From assembly GCF_000383615.1 (NCBI RefSeq), contig NZ_KB911605.1, positions 1 through 64,000 on the forward strand: a DNA stretch of 64,000 nt, read 5' to 3'. Each line of letters begins with the position of its first letter. Positions within the stretch are counted from its first letter, which is position 1. The position numbers and the translations under genes are program-made. The notes under the pieces were generated by a model. That model made no database searches, had not been told where the DNA came from, and saw only the letters and a program-made list of their open reading frames with translations. Of this stretch, positions 43,366 to 52,351 are shown in pieces. This stretch comes from Streptomyces canus 299MFChir4.1. Its GTDB lineage: Bacteria; Actinomycetota; Actinomycetes; Streptomycetales; Streptomycetaceae.

Positions 43366-44669
43366 CCAACGCCCTGAGCGCCGGGGCGCCAGATCTGCCG
43401 GGCCTGCGGGCCGTCACGGAGGCCGCCGACGCGGCGGACCGCGTGCTCGCCGGACTTCCGCGCCCGGCGAGCCGCGGCCCCGCCGCGCGGGAGGCGGCCG
43501 AGGCGGCGAAGGACACCGCCCGGGCCGAGCGTTTCCGCTTCCTGGAGTCCCATGCCGAGGCCGTGTACGGCCATCTGACCGGGGGCGGCACCCGCGCCCT
43601 CCGCCTCGACGAGCTGGTCGAGGCGGCGGCCGCCGCCTACCCCGGCCTCGTGCCCGGCCCCGGGCGGATCGCCGAGGAGCGCACCCGGCCACAGGCCGAC
43701 AAAGAGGGCCACGAGATCGACCAGGGCATCCTGCTGCGCGCGGTGCTCCGCTCGCCGGTCGCGGGCCCGCACTTGCTCGACGCGATGCTCCGCCCCACCG
43801 CCCGCGCGATGCGGCTGCTCCCCGAATTCCAGCGCACGGGCGTACTGGAGACGGAGTCCGTCCACGTGGAGCGCCGCGACGGCGTCGCCCGCCTGACGCT
43901 CTGTCGGGGCGACCGGCTCAACGCCGAGGACGAACAGCAGGTCGACGACATGGAGACCGCCGTCGATCTCGCCCTGCTCGACCCCGACATCCGGGTCGGC
44001 CTGATACGCGGCGGTGAAATGACCCACCCCCGCTACCGGGGCAGGCGCGTCTTCAGCGCCGGCATCAACCTCAAGAGCCTCAGCTCCGGCGACATCCCAC
44101 TGGTCGGCTTCCTGCTCCGCCGCGAACTCGGCTATCTCCGCAAGATCGCCCACGGCCTCTCCCTCGGTGACACCGCGACCTGGCACACCCAGCACGCCGG
44201 CAAGCCCTGGCTGGCCGCGGTCGACGGGTTCGCCATCGGCGGCGGGATGCAGGTATTGCTCGTCATCGACCATGTCGTCGCCGCCTCGGACGCGTACTTC
44301 AGCCTGCCCGCCGCCAAGGAAGGCATCGTTCCGGGAGCCGGCAACTACCGCCTCGCACGCTTCACCGGCCCCCGGCTGGCCCGCCAGATCATCCTGGGCG
44401 GCCGGCGCATCCGGGCGGCGGAGCCGGAGGCCCGGCTGCTGGTCGATGAGGTCGTCGAGCCCGAGGAGATGGACGCCGCGATCGAACGCGGCCTGGACGG
44501 TCTCGACGGCGAGGCCGTCCTCGCCAACCGCCGGATGCTCAACTTCGCCGAAGAGTCGGAGGCCGGATTCCGCACCTACATGGCCGAGTTCGCCCTCCAG
44601 CAGGCCCTGCGGATCTACGGCCAGGACGTCATCGGCAAGGTCGGCCGGTTCGCGGCGGGGAGTGCGTGA
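43362..44669 (+). CDS. dpgC: DpgC, cofactor-independent dihydroxyphenylacetyl-CoA dioxygenase
   Basis: A 435-residue crotonase-superfamily enzyme that uses O2 without metal or flavin to convert 3,5-dihydroxyphenylacetyl-CoA to 3,5-dihydroxyphenylglyoxylate. An alpha-helical N-terminal region of about 160 residues precedes the crotonase core. Core motifs include RRVFSAGINLKSLSSGDIP, FAIGGGMQVLLVIDHVVAASDAYFSLPAAKEGIVPGAGNYRL and GRRIRAAEPEARLLVDEVV. GTG start overlaps the dpgB stop. No dpgD follows, unlike glycopeptide clusters. The product feeds the aminotransferase upstream. Confidence 0.95.
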   Translation: MTNALSAGAPDLPGLRAVTEAADAADRVLAGLPRPASRGPAAREAAEAAKDTARAERFRFLESHAEAVYGHLTGGGTRALRLDELVEAAAAAYPGLVPGPGRIAEERTRPQADKEGHEIDQGILLRAVLRSPVAGPHLLDAMLRPTARAMRLLPEFQRTGVLETESVHVERRDGVARLTLCRGDRLNAEDEQQVDDMETAVDLALLDPDIRVGLIRGGEMTHPRYRGRRVFSAGINLKSLSSGDIPLVGFLLRRELGYLRKIAHGLSLGDTATWHTQHAGKPWLAAVDGFAIGGGMQVLLVIDHVVAASDAYFSLPAAKEGIVPGAGNYRLARFTGPRLARQIILGGRRIRAAEPEARLLVDEVVEPEEMDAAIERGLDGLDGEAVLANRRMLNFAEESEAGFRTYMAEFALQQALRIYGQDVIGKVGRFAAGSA

Positions 44670-45041
44670 GCCGCCGACAGCGCCGGACCTACCGCTCAAC
44701 CGGGACCCGGGTCACCTCAGTACGACGCGGCCCGGCCGGTTCCGGTGATCCGCCCGGCGGCGCCACTAACCGGCCGCGCCAAGGCCCGTCGTAGCTCTTC
44801 GCGACCTCGACGAAGAATAGGCCCGGCAACCCAGAAAAGGCGGTCAGCACAGGAGAGTTGGTATCCACCACGAGATCGTGATGCCGCTCGCGACGTCACC
44901 TGCCCGGAAATGCCCGCAAGTTGCCATCTGCGGTCTTCGGTGAGCGGCTCATTCCGTCTTGCGGCTCCGGCGGGGCTGCAGGGGCGGCGAATGGAACCCG
45001 CCCACCACTTCTCCAGAGGCAACCCTGTTCGCGACGCCCGA

Positions 45042-45061
45042 GCCCTGTCCTATGTCAGGAG
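45042..45061. promoter_or_regulatory. Cluster operator motif, copy 5 (diverged)
   Basis: GCCCTGTCCTATGTCAGGAG is closest to copy 4 (15 of 20). It lies 34 bp before the MFS gene ATG, in the -35 area if that mRNA is leaderless. The rest of the 44670-45094 gap has no gene; AACCGGTT follows at 45071 and TAGCGT at 45082 could be a -10 box. Confidence 0.5.
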
Positions 45062-45094
45062 ACGGCCACCAACCGGTTGGCTAGCGTACGCCAC

Positions 45095-46426
45095 ATGCCC
45101 CGAGCCACATCAGCCGCCCCGCCGCCTGCCCCTCGGAAACCGTTCGCACGCCTGCTCCGCCAAGTGGCCCCGCCGTCTTCGGCGGTGGGGCGAGTCAGCG
45201 CTCAGGCTCTGCTCTACGGAATAGGCACCGGCAGCTTCTTCACCACAAACGCAGTCTTTTTCACCAAGGTTGTCGGCCTCTCCGCCGCCGCTGTCGGGTT
45301 GGGCCTGACCATTGCCGGGATCGTCACCTTCGTCGCCGCCGTGCCGCTGGGCCGTGTCGCCGACCGGGTCGGTCCCAAAACCGCGTGGGCCGTGGCGTCC
45401 CTCGCGGAGGCGGTCTGCTTCCTGGCCTATCCGGCGGTTCGCGGATTTTCCGCCTTTCTGGTGGTCGTCATTGCCCTCAGACTCATCAACGCCGCCGGAG
45501 GCGCCGGTTATGGCGCGTATCTGCTCCACCTCTACCCCGGAAAGGAACGGACCGCGGGGCTCGCCTACAACCGGAGTGCGTTGAACGCCGGGTTCACCAT
45601 CGGCGCGGGGCTGGGGGGCCTGGCCCTTGCCACCGGCAGCGACACCGCCATCCGCGTGCTCCCCTTCTTCGTCGGTGTGGTGCTGCTCATCAACTCAGTG
45701 GTGATTTTCAGGCTGCCCAAGGCGGCCGGCCCCGTCCAGGCTCCCGCACAGCCGGAAGGGCGCGAGCGGCGGAAGTGGGGCGGCGCGCTGGGCAACCGGC
45801 CGTTTCTCGCCGTCTCCGTTCTGAGCGGTGTGCTGTCCACGAATCAGGTGATCCTCTCCGTGGTCATCCCGCTCTGGCTGGTGGAGGACACCAACGCCCC
45901 TCGTGTGCTTCTGGCGGGGCTGCTCGCGACCAATGCCGTCATGGTGGTGACCCTGCAGACCATGGCTGCCCGCGGCACCGACACACTGTCGGGCGCGGTC
46001 CGGGCGCAATACCGGAGCGCCGCCTGCTTCGCGGCCTCCTGTGTGATCGTCGTGTTCACCGACGGCAGCGTCGAGTGGCTGACCATCACCCTGGTCTGGT
46101 TGGCCCACATCCTGCTGACCGGTGCCGAGCTCTTCCAGGCAGCGGCGGGCTGGGGATTCACCGCGCTCTTGTCCGACCCCCTCCGACGCGGCGAATACCA
46201 GGGCGTCACCCAGGTCGGCCAGACCGTCGGCACCGTATGGGCGCCGGCCGCCTACACCTACCTCGCCATGGAGTGGCAGACCGCGGGCTGGCTGACCATC
46301 GCCGCCATCGTGCTCCTCGCGGCCGTCGTCACCCCGCCCGCCGCCCGCGCCGCCGAGCGTTCCCTCGCCAAGACGGTCGCCGGTACCGCATCCGGCGGCG
46401 TTCACCCTGTTGACGAGCTTGCCTGA
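45095..46426 (+). CDS. Major facilitator superfamily exporter
   Basis: A 443-residue transporter with about 12 hydrophobic segments. The loop after helix 2 reads PLGRVADRVGPKTAW, matching the MFS motif A pattern. The N-terminal 30 residues are Pro/Ala-rich and basic. It is the only obvious transporter in the cluster and probably exports the product or gives resistance. There is no ribosome site before ATG 45095 and a -10-like TAGCGT ends 7 bases before it, suggesting a leaderless or very short leader mRNA. Confidence 0.9.
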   Translation: MPRATSAAPPPAPRKPFARLLRQVAPPSSAVGRVSAQALLYGIGTGSFFTTNAVFFTKVVGLSAAAVGLGLTIAGIVTFVAAVPLGRVADRVGPKTAWAVASLAEAVCFLAYPAVRGFSAFLVVVIALRLINAAGGAGYGAYLLHLYPGKERTAGLAYNRSALNAGFTIGAGLGGLALATGSDTAIRVLPFFVGVVLLINSVVIFRLPKAAGPVQAPAQPEGRERRKWGGALGNRPFLAVSVLSGVLSTNQVILSVVIPLWLVEDTNAPRVLLAGLLATNAVMVVTLQTMAARGTDTLSGAVRAQYRSAACFAASCVIVVFTDGSVEWLTITLVWLAHILLTGAELFQAAAGWGFTALLSDPLRRGEYQGVTQVGQTVGTVWAPAAYTYLAMEWQTAGWLTIAAIVLLAAVVTPPAARAAERSLAKTVAGTASGGVHPVDELA

Positions 46427-46511
46427 CCGAATGCAGTGCCCGGCGGCGGTTGCGACAAAGTTTTTGGCAATGCAGGTCCGGCAGAGCTGTAACGGTTTCC
46501 GGAGTTTCTGA

Positions 46512-46542
46512 TCTCGGCATCCGTTTTTTACCGATGCCGAGA
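46512..46542 (+). terminator. Hairpin after the MFS gene
   Basis: A 10-bp perfect stem (TCTCGGCATC/GATGCCGAGA) with an 11-base loop containing TTTTTT follows the MFS gene by about 85 bp. It probably separates that transcript from the methyltransferase unit. Confidence 0.6.
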
Positions 46543-46551
46543 GTTACTTCA

Positions 46552-46571
46552 ATCCTGGTACCTATCAGGAC
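46552..46571. promoter_or_regulatory. Cluster operator motif, copy 6 (diverged)
   Basis: ATCCTGGTACCTATCAGGAC keeps 12 of 14 core positions of CTGRCA-NN-TGYCAG and is almost palindromic (CCTGGTACCTATCAGG). It lies about 180 bp before the methyltransferase start, just after the hairpin. Confidence 0.5.
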
Positions 46572-46753
46572 CTCAAGACCTGAGGTTCGTGCAAACTAAT
46601 TCCGTGTTCTTGCACCATCGTTCTTCATGCCCGGCGAAAGGCAACAGTGCCCCTCTGTACAGCTCTGCGGGCGTTGCCGAGAGTGGAACACCTCCATCGC
46701 GGCCGGACGGGCTCGTAGGCGCAGCACAGTTGCCATATCGAAGAGAGGGCACG

Positions 46754-47740
46754 ATGAGTACGCAGACCGGCAAGGCCGAAGTCGTGGTGTCGCCGAGCGA
46801 GTTCTTTCAGATCGAGGCTACGGAGCGAATCAGGTCCTCCGTCGAACTCAAGCTCTCGGACCACTCGTACCTTCCGAAGTCGGATTTCCTGCGTGCCGAC
46901 TGGGTCGCGAGCGTTGCCGTCCCTGCGTTCAAGACGCTTGCTGAGCGGGGCTTCCTTGCTCCGCGTTTCTGCACGATCGGCACCGGCGTCGGCTTGGACG
47001 CCCTGGCGGCCGTGGAGATTTTGCAGGCACGTACCGTCGGCTTCACCGATATCCACGACGACGTCGTCGAATGCGCCCGGAAAAACATTCAGAGCAACCT
47101 CCTGGCAGAAGACGTCGAACTCTTCGGAGGCGCCGGCGACCTCCTCTCCCCGCTGGTCGGCAAGTTGTCTCAGGTCGATGTGATCTACGAGAACCTGCCC
47201 AACATCCCGATGGCCCAGAGCGACGACCTCGCTCACGGCCAGACGAGTTCGACGTTCATCGCGGAGCGCAGCGAAGAGATTCCCGGATTCGCCGAGAAGA
47301 ACCTCGTCACACTGCACTACCTGGCTCTGCAGCAGGCGTACCCGGTCCTGCGGGTCGGTGGCCGCGTGCTGTCGTCGATCGGTTCACGCATTCCGATATC
47401 TGAGATTCTGGCTCTTTCCGGAGCCGCCGGCTACGACGGCCGCGTGCTGACCTACACATGGAAGGTCCAGTCCGAGCCGGACGAGGTGGTGGGCGGATTC
47501 GCGCGGTGGGAACGAAAAGGTCTCGGGCCATTCCACTTCTACCCGGTGAGCGTTCTGCAGGAGGCGTTCGAAGGCTTGTCGCCGGCGGCGGCTGGCGCAC
47601 AGGCGCTGCAGATGGAGAACGATCTCTCGCCGCACGAGATCTCAGCGGTGGATGCCATGGCCCTGGTGGAGAAGGGCGAACAGGTCGGGCATACGGTGGC
47701 GATTCTCGATTCCGTCAAGGTTGCCGCCTCCGCGCTCTGA
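46754..47740 (+). CDS. SAM-dependent methyltransferase (HemK-like fold)
   Basis: A 328-residue class I methyltransferase. Motif I is FCTIGTGVGLDALAAVEIL, the acidic strand is VGFTDIHDDVVECARKNI, and DVIYENLPNIPMAQ occupies the place of the NPPY motif of N-methyltransferases (the first Pro is Leu here). The later VLRVGGRVLSSIGSRIP fits motif VI. A nitrogen acceptor is suggested by that motif, so N-methylation of the product is possible. ATG 46754 has AGAGAGGG just upstream. It is the last gene I would place in the cluster. Confidence 0.85.
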   Translation: MSTQTGKAEVVVSPSEFFQIEATERIRSSVELKLSDHSYLPKSDFLRADWVASVAVPAFKTLAERGFLAPRFCTIGTGVGLDALAAVEILQARTVGFTDIHDDVVECARKNIQSNLLAEDVELFGGAGDLLSPLVGKLSQVDVIYENLPNIPMAQSDDLAHGQTSSTFIAERSEEIPGFAEKNLVTLHYLALQQAYPVLRVGGRVLSSIGSRIPISEILALSGAAGYDGRVLTYTWKVQSEPDEVVGGFARWERKGLGPFHFYPVSVLQEAFEGLSPAAAGAQALQMENDLSPHEISAVDAMALVEKGEQVGHTVAILDSVKVAASAL

Positions 47741-48086
47741 CGGGCAGGAGCGGCTGAACGCCGAAGGGCGCGACCGTTCACGATCACGTCGGTACCAACT
47801 GTGCACCCGAGACCGGCTCCCGTCACCGCCGGAAGCGGTCCGGGAGCTGCCGGCCTGCGCCCGCCTCAGTGCGGGGTCCGCTCGGTGTGCGGCGTGATCC
47901 GCCGGGTCCACGTCACGTGCTGCTCGGGGCCTCCATGTCGATGATCAGCTGCCGGGTTCCGATCGCCTGCTGCGCAAAAGATGCTGCTCACCCGGTGTGT
48001 GATGTCGCGGTCGCCGCACTGGGCACGGCTACGGTCGGTGAGGGCACAGGATGCGAACCGCCTGCGGCGGTGGAACGCTCGAAGTC

Positions 48087-49652
48087 ATGGACAACTCGCG
48101 ACTGGTTCCCCTCCGAGGCAGTGAGCGCAGCGCCCACGCGGCTGCGCGCTCGACCGGAGCGGTGAGCGATTCAGAACGCATCGAAGTCACGCTGGTCCTG
48201 CGCCGTCGCACCGAGATCCCGGACGAGTTGGTCAAGGGACCCGAGACGATCACGCGTGAGGAACTGGCGGCCCGTTACGGCGCCGACCCGGCCGACATCG
48301 ACATGGTGAAGCGGTCGGCGGAGCAGCACGGGCTGACGGTGACGCAAACGGATCCGGCCTCCCGGCGGGTCAAGATCTCGGGAACGCTCGGTCAGCTGAA
48401 GTCCGTGGTGCAGGCCGACTCACTGACCATGGTCACGACCCCCGACCCGGCGGACGAAGCACGCATGGTGGAGCACCGGCAGCGGACCGGCGACCTGCGC
48501 ATCCTGCCCGAGTGGGACGGCGTGGTGATCGGCGTGACGGGCTTGGACAACCGACCGCAGGCCCGCCCGCACATCCAGCGCATGAAGGCCCATGCCGCCC
48601 AGACGTCGTACTCGCCCGTTGACCTCGGCAGGATCTACCGCTTCCCCCAGGGCACGGACGGCAGTGGTCACACGATCGGCGTCGTCCAACTCGGCGGCGG
48701 GATCCCGGAGGGCGACCTGGACGCCTACTTCGCCACGCTGGGCATCCCCATGCCGCGCGTGGACGTCGTCGAGGTGGGCAACGGCAGTAACAGCCCGGGT
48801 GACCCGGCCGACGGGGAAGTGATGCTCGACAGCCAGGTGATCGGCGCGCTGGCGCCCGGTGCGCGCCAAGTCGTGTACTTCGCGGAGAACAGTGCGCAGG
48901 GCTTCGCCGACGCCATCAGCACCGCGGTGTTCGCCGATCCCACGCCCACCGCAGTGAGCGTCAGTTGGGGCCAGCGCGAGGACCTGTGGACCGCCCAGGG
49001 CCGCGCGATCCTCGACGCCGCGCTGGCCGACGCCGCTGCCATGGGCGTCACCGTCTGCGTGGCTTCCGGTGACAACGGCAGCAGCGACGGCGACCCGACG
49101 GGCAAGCCGCACACCGACTTCCCTGCCGCGAGCCCCCGCGCCCTCGCGTGCGGCGGCACCCACTTGGATGCCGACCCGGCCACCAGCACCGTCAACTCCG
49201 AGACCGTGTGGAACAACGGCAACGGGTCCGCCTCCGGCGGCGGCGTCAGCCACACGTTCCACCAGCCCAGCTGGCAGGCGAACGTTGGTGTACCCAACGG
49301 CAACGGCCAGGCCCGCCGACGCGGCGTGCCCGACGTGGCCGCTGACGCCGACCCGAGGACCGGATACAGAGTATTCATCCACGGCCGGGACGAGATCATC
49401 GGCGGCACCAGCGCTGTGGCCCCGCTCTGGGCCGCGTTGACCGTCCGTCTCGCCGAGGCACTCGGCCACCCGCTCGGCATGCTCCAGCCCGTGCTGTACG
49501 ACGGTGCGGCACCGGGAGTGAGCCCGGCCGGCTTCCGTGACATCACCCTGGGCGACATCGGCGACTTCGCGGCCACGCCAGGCTGGGACGCCTGCACAGG
49601 ACTGGGTGTCCCGGACGGTCAGGCGCTGCTGGCCTGCCTCGCCTCGGTCTGA
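48087..49652 (+). CDS. S53 family peptidase (kumamolisin/sedolisin-like)
   Basis: Acid serine-carboxyl peptidase with prodomain, 521 residues. Residues about 35-135 are the Pro-kumamolisin activation domain (TLVLRRRTEIPDE...ARYGADPADIDMV). The catalytic domain carries the Glu and Asp of the SED triad in DGEVMLDSQVIGA, the oxyanion Asp in CVASGDNGSSDG and the Ser in GGTSAVAPLWA. No signal peptide is visible, as for other sedolisins. ATG 48087 lacks a clear ribosome site; an in-frame ATG 36 bases upstream is possible. It lies outside the cluster, and 47741-48086 holds no gene. Confidence 0.92.
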   Translation: MDNSRLVPLRGSERSAHAAARSTGAVSDSERIEVTLVLRRRTEIPDELVKGPETITREELAARYGADPADIDMVKRSAEQHGLTVTQTDPASRRVKISGTLGQLKSVVQADSLTMVTTPDPADEARMVEHRQRTGDLRILPEWDGVVIGVTGLDNRPQARPHIQRMKAHAAQTSYSPVDLGRIYRFPQGTDGSGHTIGVVQLGGGIPEGDLDAYFATLGIPMPRVDVVEVGNGSNSPGDPADGEVMLDSQVIGALAPGARQVVYFAENSAQGFADAISTAVFADPTPTAVSVSWGQREDLWTAQGRAILDAALADAAAMGVTVCVASGDNGSSDGDPTGKPHTDFPAASPRALACGGTHLDADPATSTVNSETVWNNGNGSASGGGVSHTFHQPSWQANVGVPNGNGQARRRGVPDVAADADPRTGYRVFIHGRDEIIGGTSAVAPLWAALTVRLAEALGHPLGMLQPVLYDGAAPGVSPAGFRDITLGDIGDFAATPGWDACTGLGVPDGQALLACLASV

Positions 49653-49800
49653 CAGTCGCATCCCCGGCGTGCCGTCCACCAGGCCAGCCTCTGGGTGGAC
49701 GGCACGGCGAACCCGGGTGCGACACGCCTCGGCGCTTCAGGCGTACGGAGCGCACCAGGCCGCGATGGCCGATCCGACCGAGAGTGGAAGGGCCGACGCC

Positions 49801-50466
49801 ATGACTTCAACGGGTGTTCGTTGCCTTGCCGCCGCCGTGTTGGTCGCCGCGCTGGCGACCACGGGCGGCTGCAAGGAGGACTCGGGTTCGGGCGAAGGAA
49901 CCACCCAGGTGACCAGCCGACAGGAGACCGGCGGCCAGGAGACCGGGAACGGCACGGGGACGCCGGAGGCGGCGGACACGCTCGCCTCGGTCTTCCCGGG
50001 CAGTGACGACGAAGGTGGATCCGGGCCGACGATCCACATGTCGCAGGCGAGGGTGAACGAGCCGGCCACGGGCAACGTGACGATCGGTGTCCCGGGTGAA
50101 CCGCAGCCCAAGCCGCCGCAGACCGTTGCCTACGTCCCCGACGACAACGGGCACGGCGGGGTCAAGGGCACCGACTGCCTGAGTCCTCAGGCGCCGAACC
50201 CGTGCACGGTGACCATCGAGCACACACCGACGCAGCCAGGACCGTACTCCGGAGAACTGGTCATCACGACCGCGGACGGCGCTACCACGACCTACCCCGT
50301 GGTCGGCTTCGCGGTCGGGGACACGACCTCGACCACGCAGCCCCCCACCTCTGAGCCCCCCACCTCTTTGACCCCCACCCCCGAGACCCCCACGACGACA
50401 CCACCCGGCCCCTCCGAGCCCACGACAACGCCGCCTCCCGGCGAGGACGGCACGGCGACGCCGTAG
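49801..50466 (+). CDS. Putative lipoprotein with Pro/Thr-rich tail
   Basis: A 221-residue protein with a signal sequence (RCLAAAVLVAALATTGGC) whose Cys near residue 24 could be lipidated, although the box TTGGC is not ideal. The middle (residues about 80-165) looks like a small beta domain (NEPATGNVTIGVPGEP, GELVITTADGATTTYPVVGF). The last 55 residues are Pro/Thr-rich, as in wall-spanning linkers. Function unknown. Its stop lies 4 bp from the stop of the convergent membrane-protein gene. Confidence 0.75.
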   Translation: MTSTGVRCLAAAVLVAALATTGGCKEDSGSGEGTTQVTSRQETGGQETGNGTGTPEAADTLASVFPGSDDEGGSGPTIHMSQARVNEPATGNVTIGVPGEPQPKPPQTVAYVPDDNGHGGVKGTDCLSPQAPNPCTVTIEHTPTQPGPYSGELVITTADGATTTYPVVGFAVGDTTSTTQPPTSEPPTSLTPTPETPTTTPPGPSEPTTTPPPGEDGTATP

Positions 50467-50470
50467 GGCC

Positions 50471-51385
50471 TCACATCACGCCGCGGATCTCCACCCACAC
50501 GGTGCCGTCATCGGGCAGTGCGACGACGACGCGGTTCTTCCATTGGGATCTGGCGGAGACCAGGTAGAAGCGGTTCGGCGCCTTCGCGATGATGCGGAAG
50601 CCCTGGTACTCGTAGCGATAGGGGCCGAATCCGGGGCCGCGGTCCCTCGGGGTGATGCCCGGCGCATAGTGGGCAAGGGGAACCCGGGAATGGACCAGCA
50701 CCCACTGGGTGCCCGGATAGCGCCCGTCGGTGTCCGATCTCGCGTCGCCACGGCCGACCGCCGCCACATACTGCGTCATGTCGTAGAACAGGCCCAGTGC
50801 CAGCAGGGCCAGAAGAAGCGTGCCGCCGGCCAGCCACATCCGGTCGCCGGGGGAGGGCCGCCGGTTACGGGCACCCGCGTTCCCGTTGAGGCGCAGATGG
50901 ACGGCGAAGACGGCCAATGTCGCCCCCACGGCCACCGTCAGCGCCGGCACGAACCGCTGTGCCCGTTGTGTCGGCAGGGCTTCCCAGACGAAGGCCACGA
51001 AACCCAGCAGCACCACCCCCACCCCGAGGCCGAGCAGCCAGGCGATCGCCTTACGCCGATGAGCAGCACGCCTGGGTCCGTCCAGCCGCTGTGCCAGCCA
51101 GCCAAGAGCCAGAAACGAGATCAGGCCACCGATCAGGAACAGGCACAGGGGCAAGAAGATCACGTCCGTGCTGTTGGCGACGGTGCCCTGGATCGAGAAC
51201 CCGAGATCTTCGGGGAAGACGCCGAGGGTGGTGTAGTACGCCTTGATGTAGAGGCCGCCGAAGTAGTAAAGCAACGCGAAGACGATGGTCCCCGGGGCGG
51301 CAATGAACGCCGTCTTCCGCACGAGAGACGCCGCTGGCGAGCGCACGGGCTCCGGGCTGGGTGGGGGCTCCGGCGGGGTGACCAT
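50471..51385 (-). CDS. Integral membrane protein of unknown function
   Basis: A 304-residue protein with about five hydrophobic segments (for example AFIAAPGTIVFALLYYFG, VIFLPLCLFLIGGLISFLALGW, AWLLGLGVGVVLLGFVAFVWEAL and LAGGTLLLALLALGLFYDM) and a soluble C-terminal region of about 85 residues. The N-terminal 25 residues are Pro-rich. No family is recognised. ATG 51385 is chosen because the upstream extension of the frame is basic and not protein-like. Confidence 0.75.
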   Translation of the reverse strand: MVTPPEPPPSPEPVRSPAASLVRKTAFIAAPGTIVFALLYYFGGLYIKAYYTTLGVFPEDLGFSIQGTVANSTDVIFLPLCLFLIGGLISFLALGWLAQRLDGPRRAAHRRKAIAWLLGLGVGVVLLGFVAFVWEALPTQRAQRFVPALTVAVGATLAVFAVHLRLNGNAGARNRRPSPGDRMWLAGGTLLLALLALGLFYDMTQYVAAVGRGDARSDTDGRYPGTQWVLVHSRVPLAHYAPGITPRDRGPGFGPYRYEYQGFRIIAKAPNRFYLVSARSQWKNRVVVALPDDGTVWVEIRGVM

Positions 51386-51653
51386 GCTCTCAAGCCTCAC
51401 CGTCGCCGGCCTCCGCTGCACCCGGTGACGTGCCGCTCGGGTGTACGAGGCGGGCTTGCCCGCGCTGTGTGACCTGGTGGGACCCGCATGGCCCACCCGG
51501 CACCCCGATCCCCTGGGCTGCAACGGGCTGAGGCTGACCTGCTTCGCCACTGCCGGCGGGCCCGAGCCGAGGACGACGGCCCTCAGAACGCCGACGGTCC
51601 TCCGGCCCGCTGCTCTCCCGGGTCGTGCGGAGTCTGCCCGCCTTGGCCAACGC

Positions 51654-52131
51654 TCAGCCGAACAGGGGTGCCAGCGCGGTATCGCCCGCGAGGATCCGCC
51701 AGGCGGGCACCCGCACCGTCCGGCTCACGGGGCAGGGTTTGGCCCCGTGCCCTCCGGAGGGCAGGCCGGTGAGCAGGTCGCCTCGCGCGTGGGTCAGCCG
51801 AAGATGCCGCGCGGGGTCTTCGCCGGGCCGCGGGCCGGGGTCGATCAGCACCGCCGTGTTCTCGCCGGCGGAGCGCCTGGAGTCGCTGGTTCATGAGCCC
51901 GCCGGCCCGGTTCAGCGCCTCGGCGGACAGCGCGCGGGACAGTTCCGCCGACAGCCCGGCCAGCGCTTCCGCCGTCGCGAGCCGGGCTTGCCCGAGCCCT
52001 CCCTCGTCCCAGTTCGGGAGGCACGGGGCGTCCCGTCGCCCACTGCGGCCATGCCGGTCCGGCACCGTCCGTACGCTCCGCTCCCGCCCCGACCAGAGCG
52101 GCGAGCGCCCGGGCTTCACTGCGGTGGTCAT
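51654..52131 (-). pseudogene. Probable frameshifted small gene under TetR-type operator
   Basis: From ATG 52131 the frame is protein-like for about 90 residues (LATAEALAGLSAELSRALSAEALNRAGG, LMNQRLQALRRR) and then degenerates into Arg/Pro-rich sequence. The adjacent frame continues sensibly with ENTAVLIDPGPRPGEDPARHL to a stop at 51654, suggesting a single frameshift near 51.86 kb. A TetR-type operator lies 33 bp upstream of the ATG, in the same arrangement as before the tetR gene. No family is recognised, so this could also be two small unrelated frames. Confidence 0.4.
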
Positions 52132-52163
52132 GGTGTGAGGTTAACTAGAATCGGACCCCATGG

Positions 52164-52177
52164 AAACCGGTCGGTTT
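52164..52177. promoter_or_regulatory. TetR-type operator, copy 1
   Basis: AAACCGGTCGGTTT, arms AAACCG/CGGTTT around GT. It lies 33 bp before the start at 52131 (minus strand), with TAGTTA as a -10-like box between. The surrounding 45 bp resemble the tetR promoter at 52925-52967. Confidence 0.75.
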
Positions 52178-52351
52178 CCCGGGCCGCCCGCCGGGGCCAT
52201 TCCGGGTGATGACCCCGTCCTTGGTGCTTGTGCGCCTCCATGCCGGGGCGGTGGAGGATCGAGCGGCCGCCGCCGGTGATCTGCCGCAGCGGCTCGAACT
52301 CGGCACGGAAGCGGTAGCGGTGGAAGCCGGGCGGTGTCGTGACGGGATGGG

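Noticed and set aside
44670..45094. Missing dpgD in the gap after dpgC
   Set aside because: The 425-bp gap is too short for an enoyl-CoA hydratase and no crotonase motif is present in any frame.
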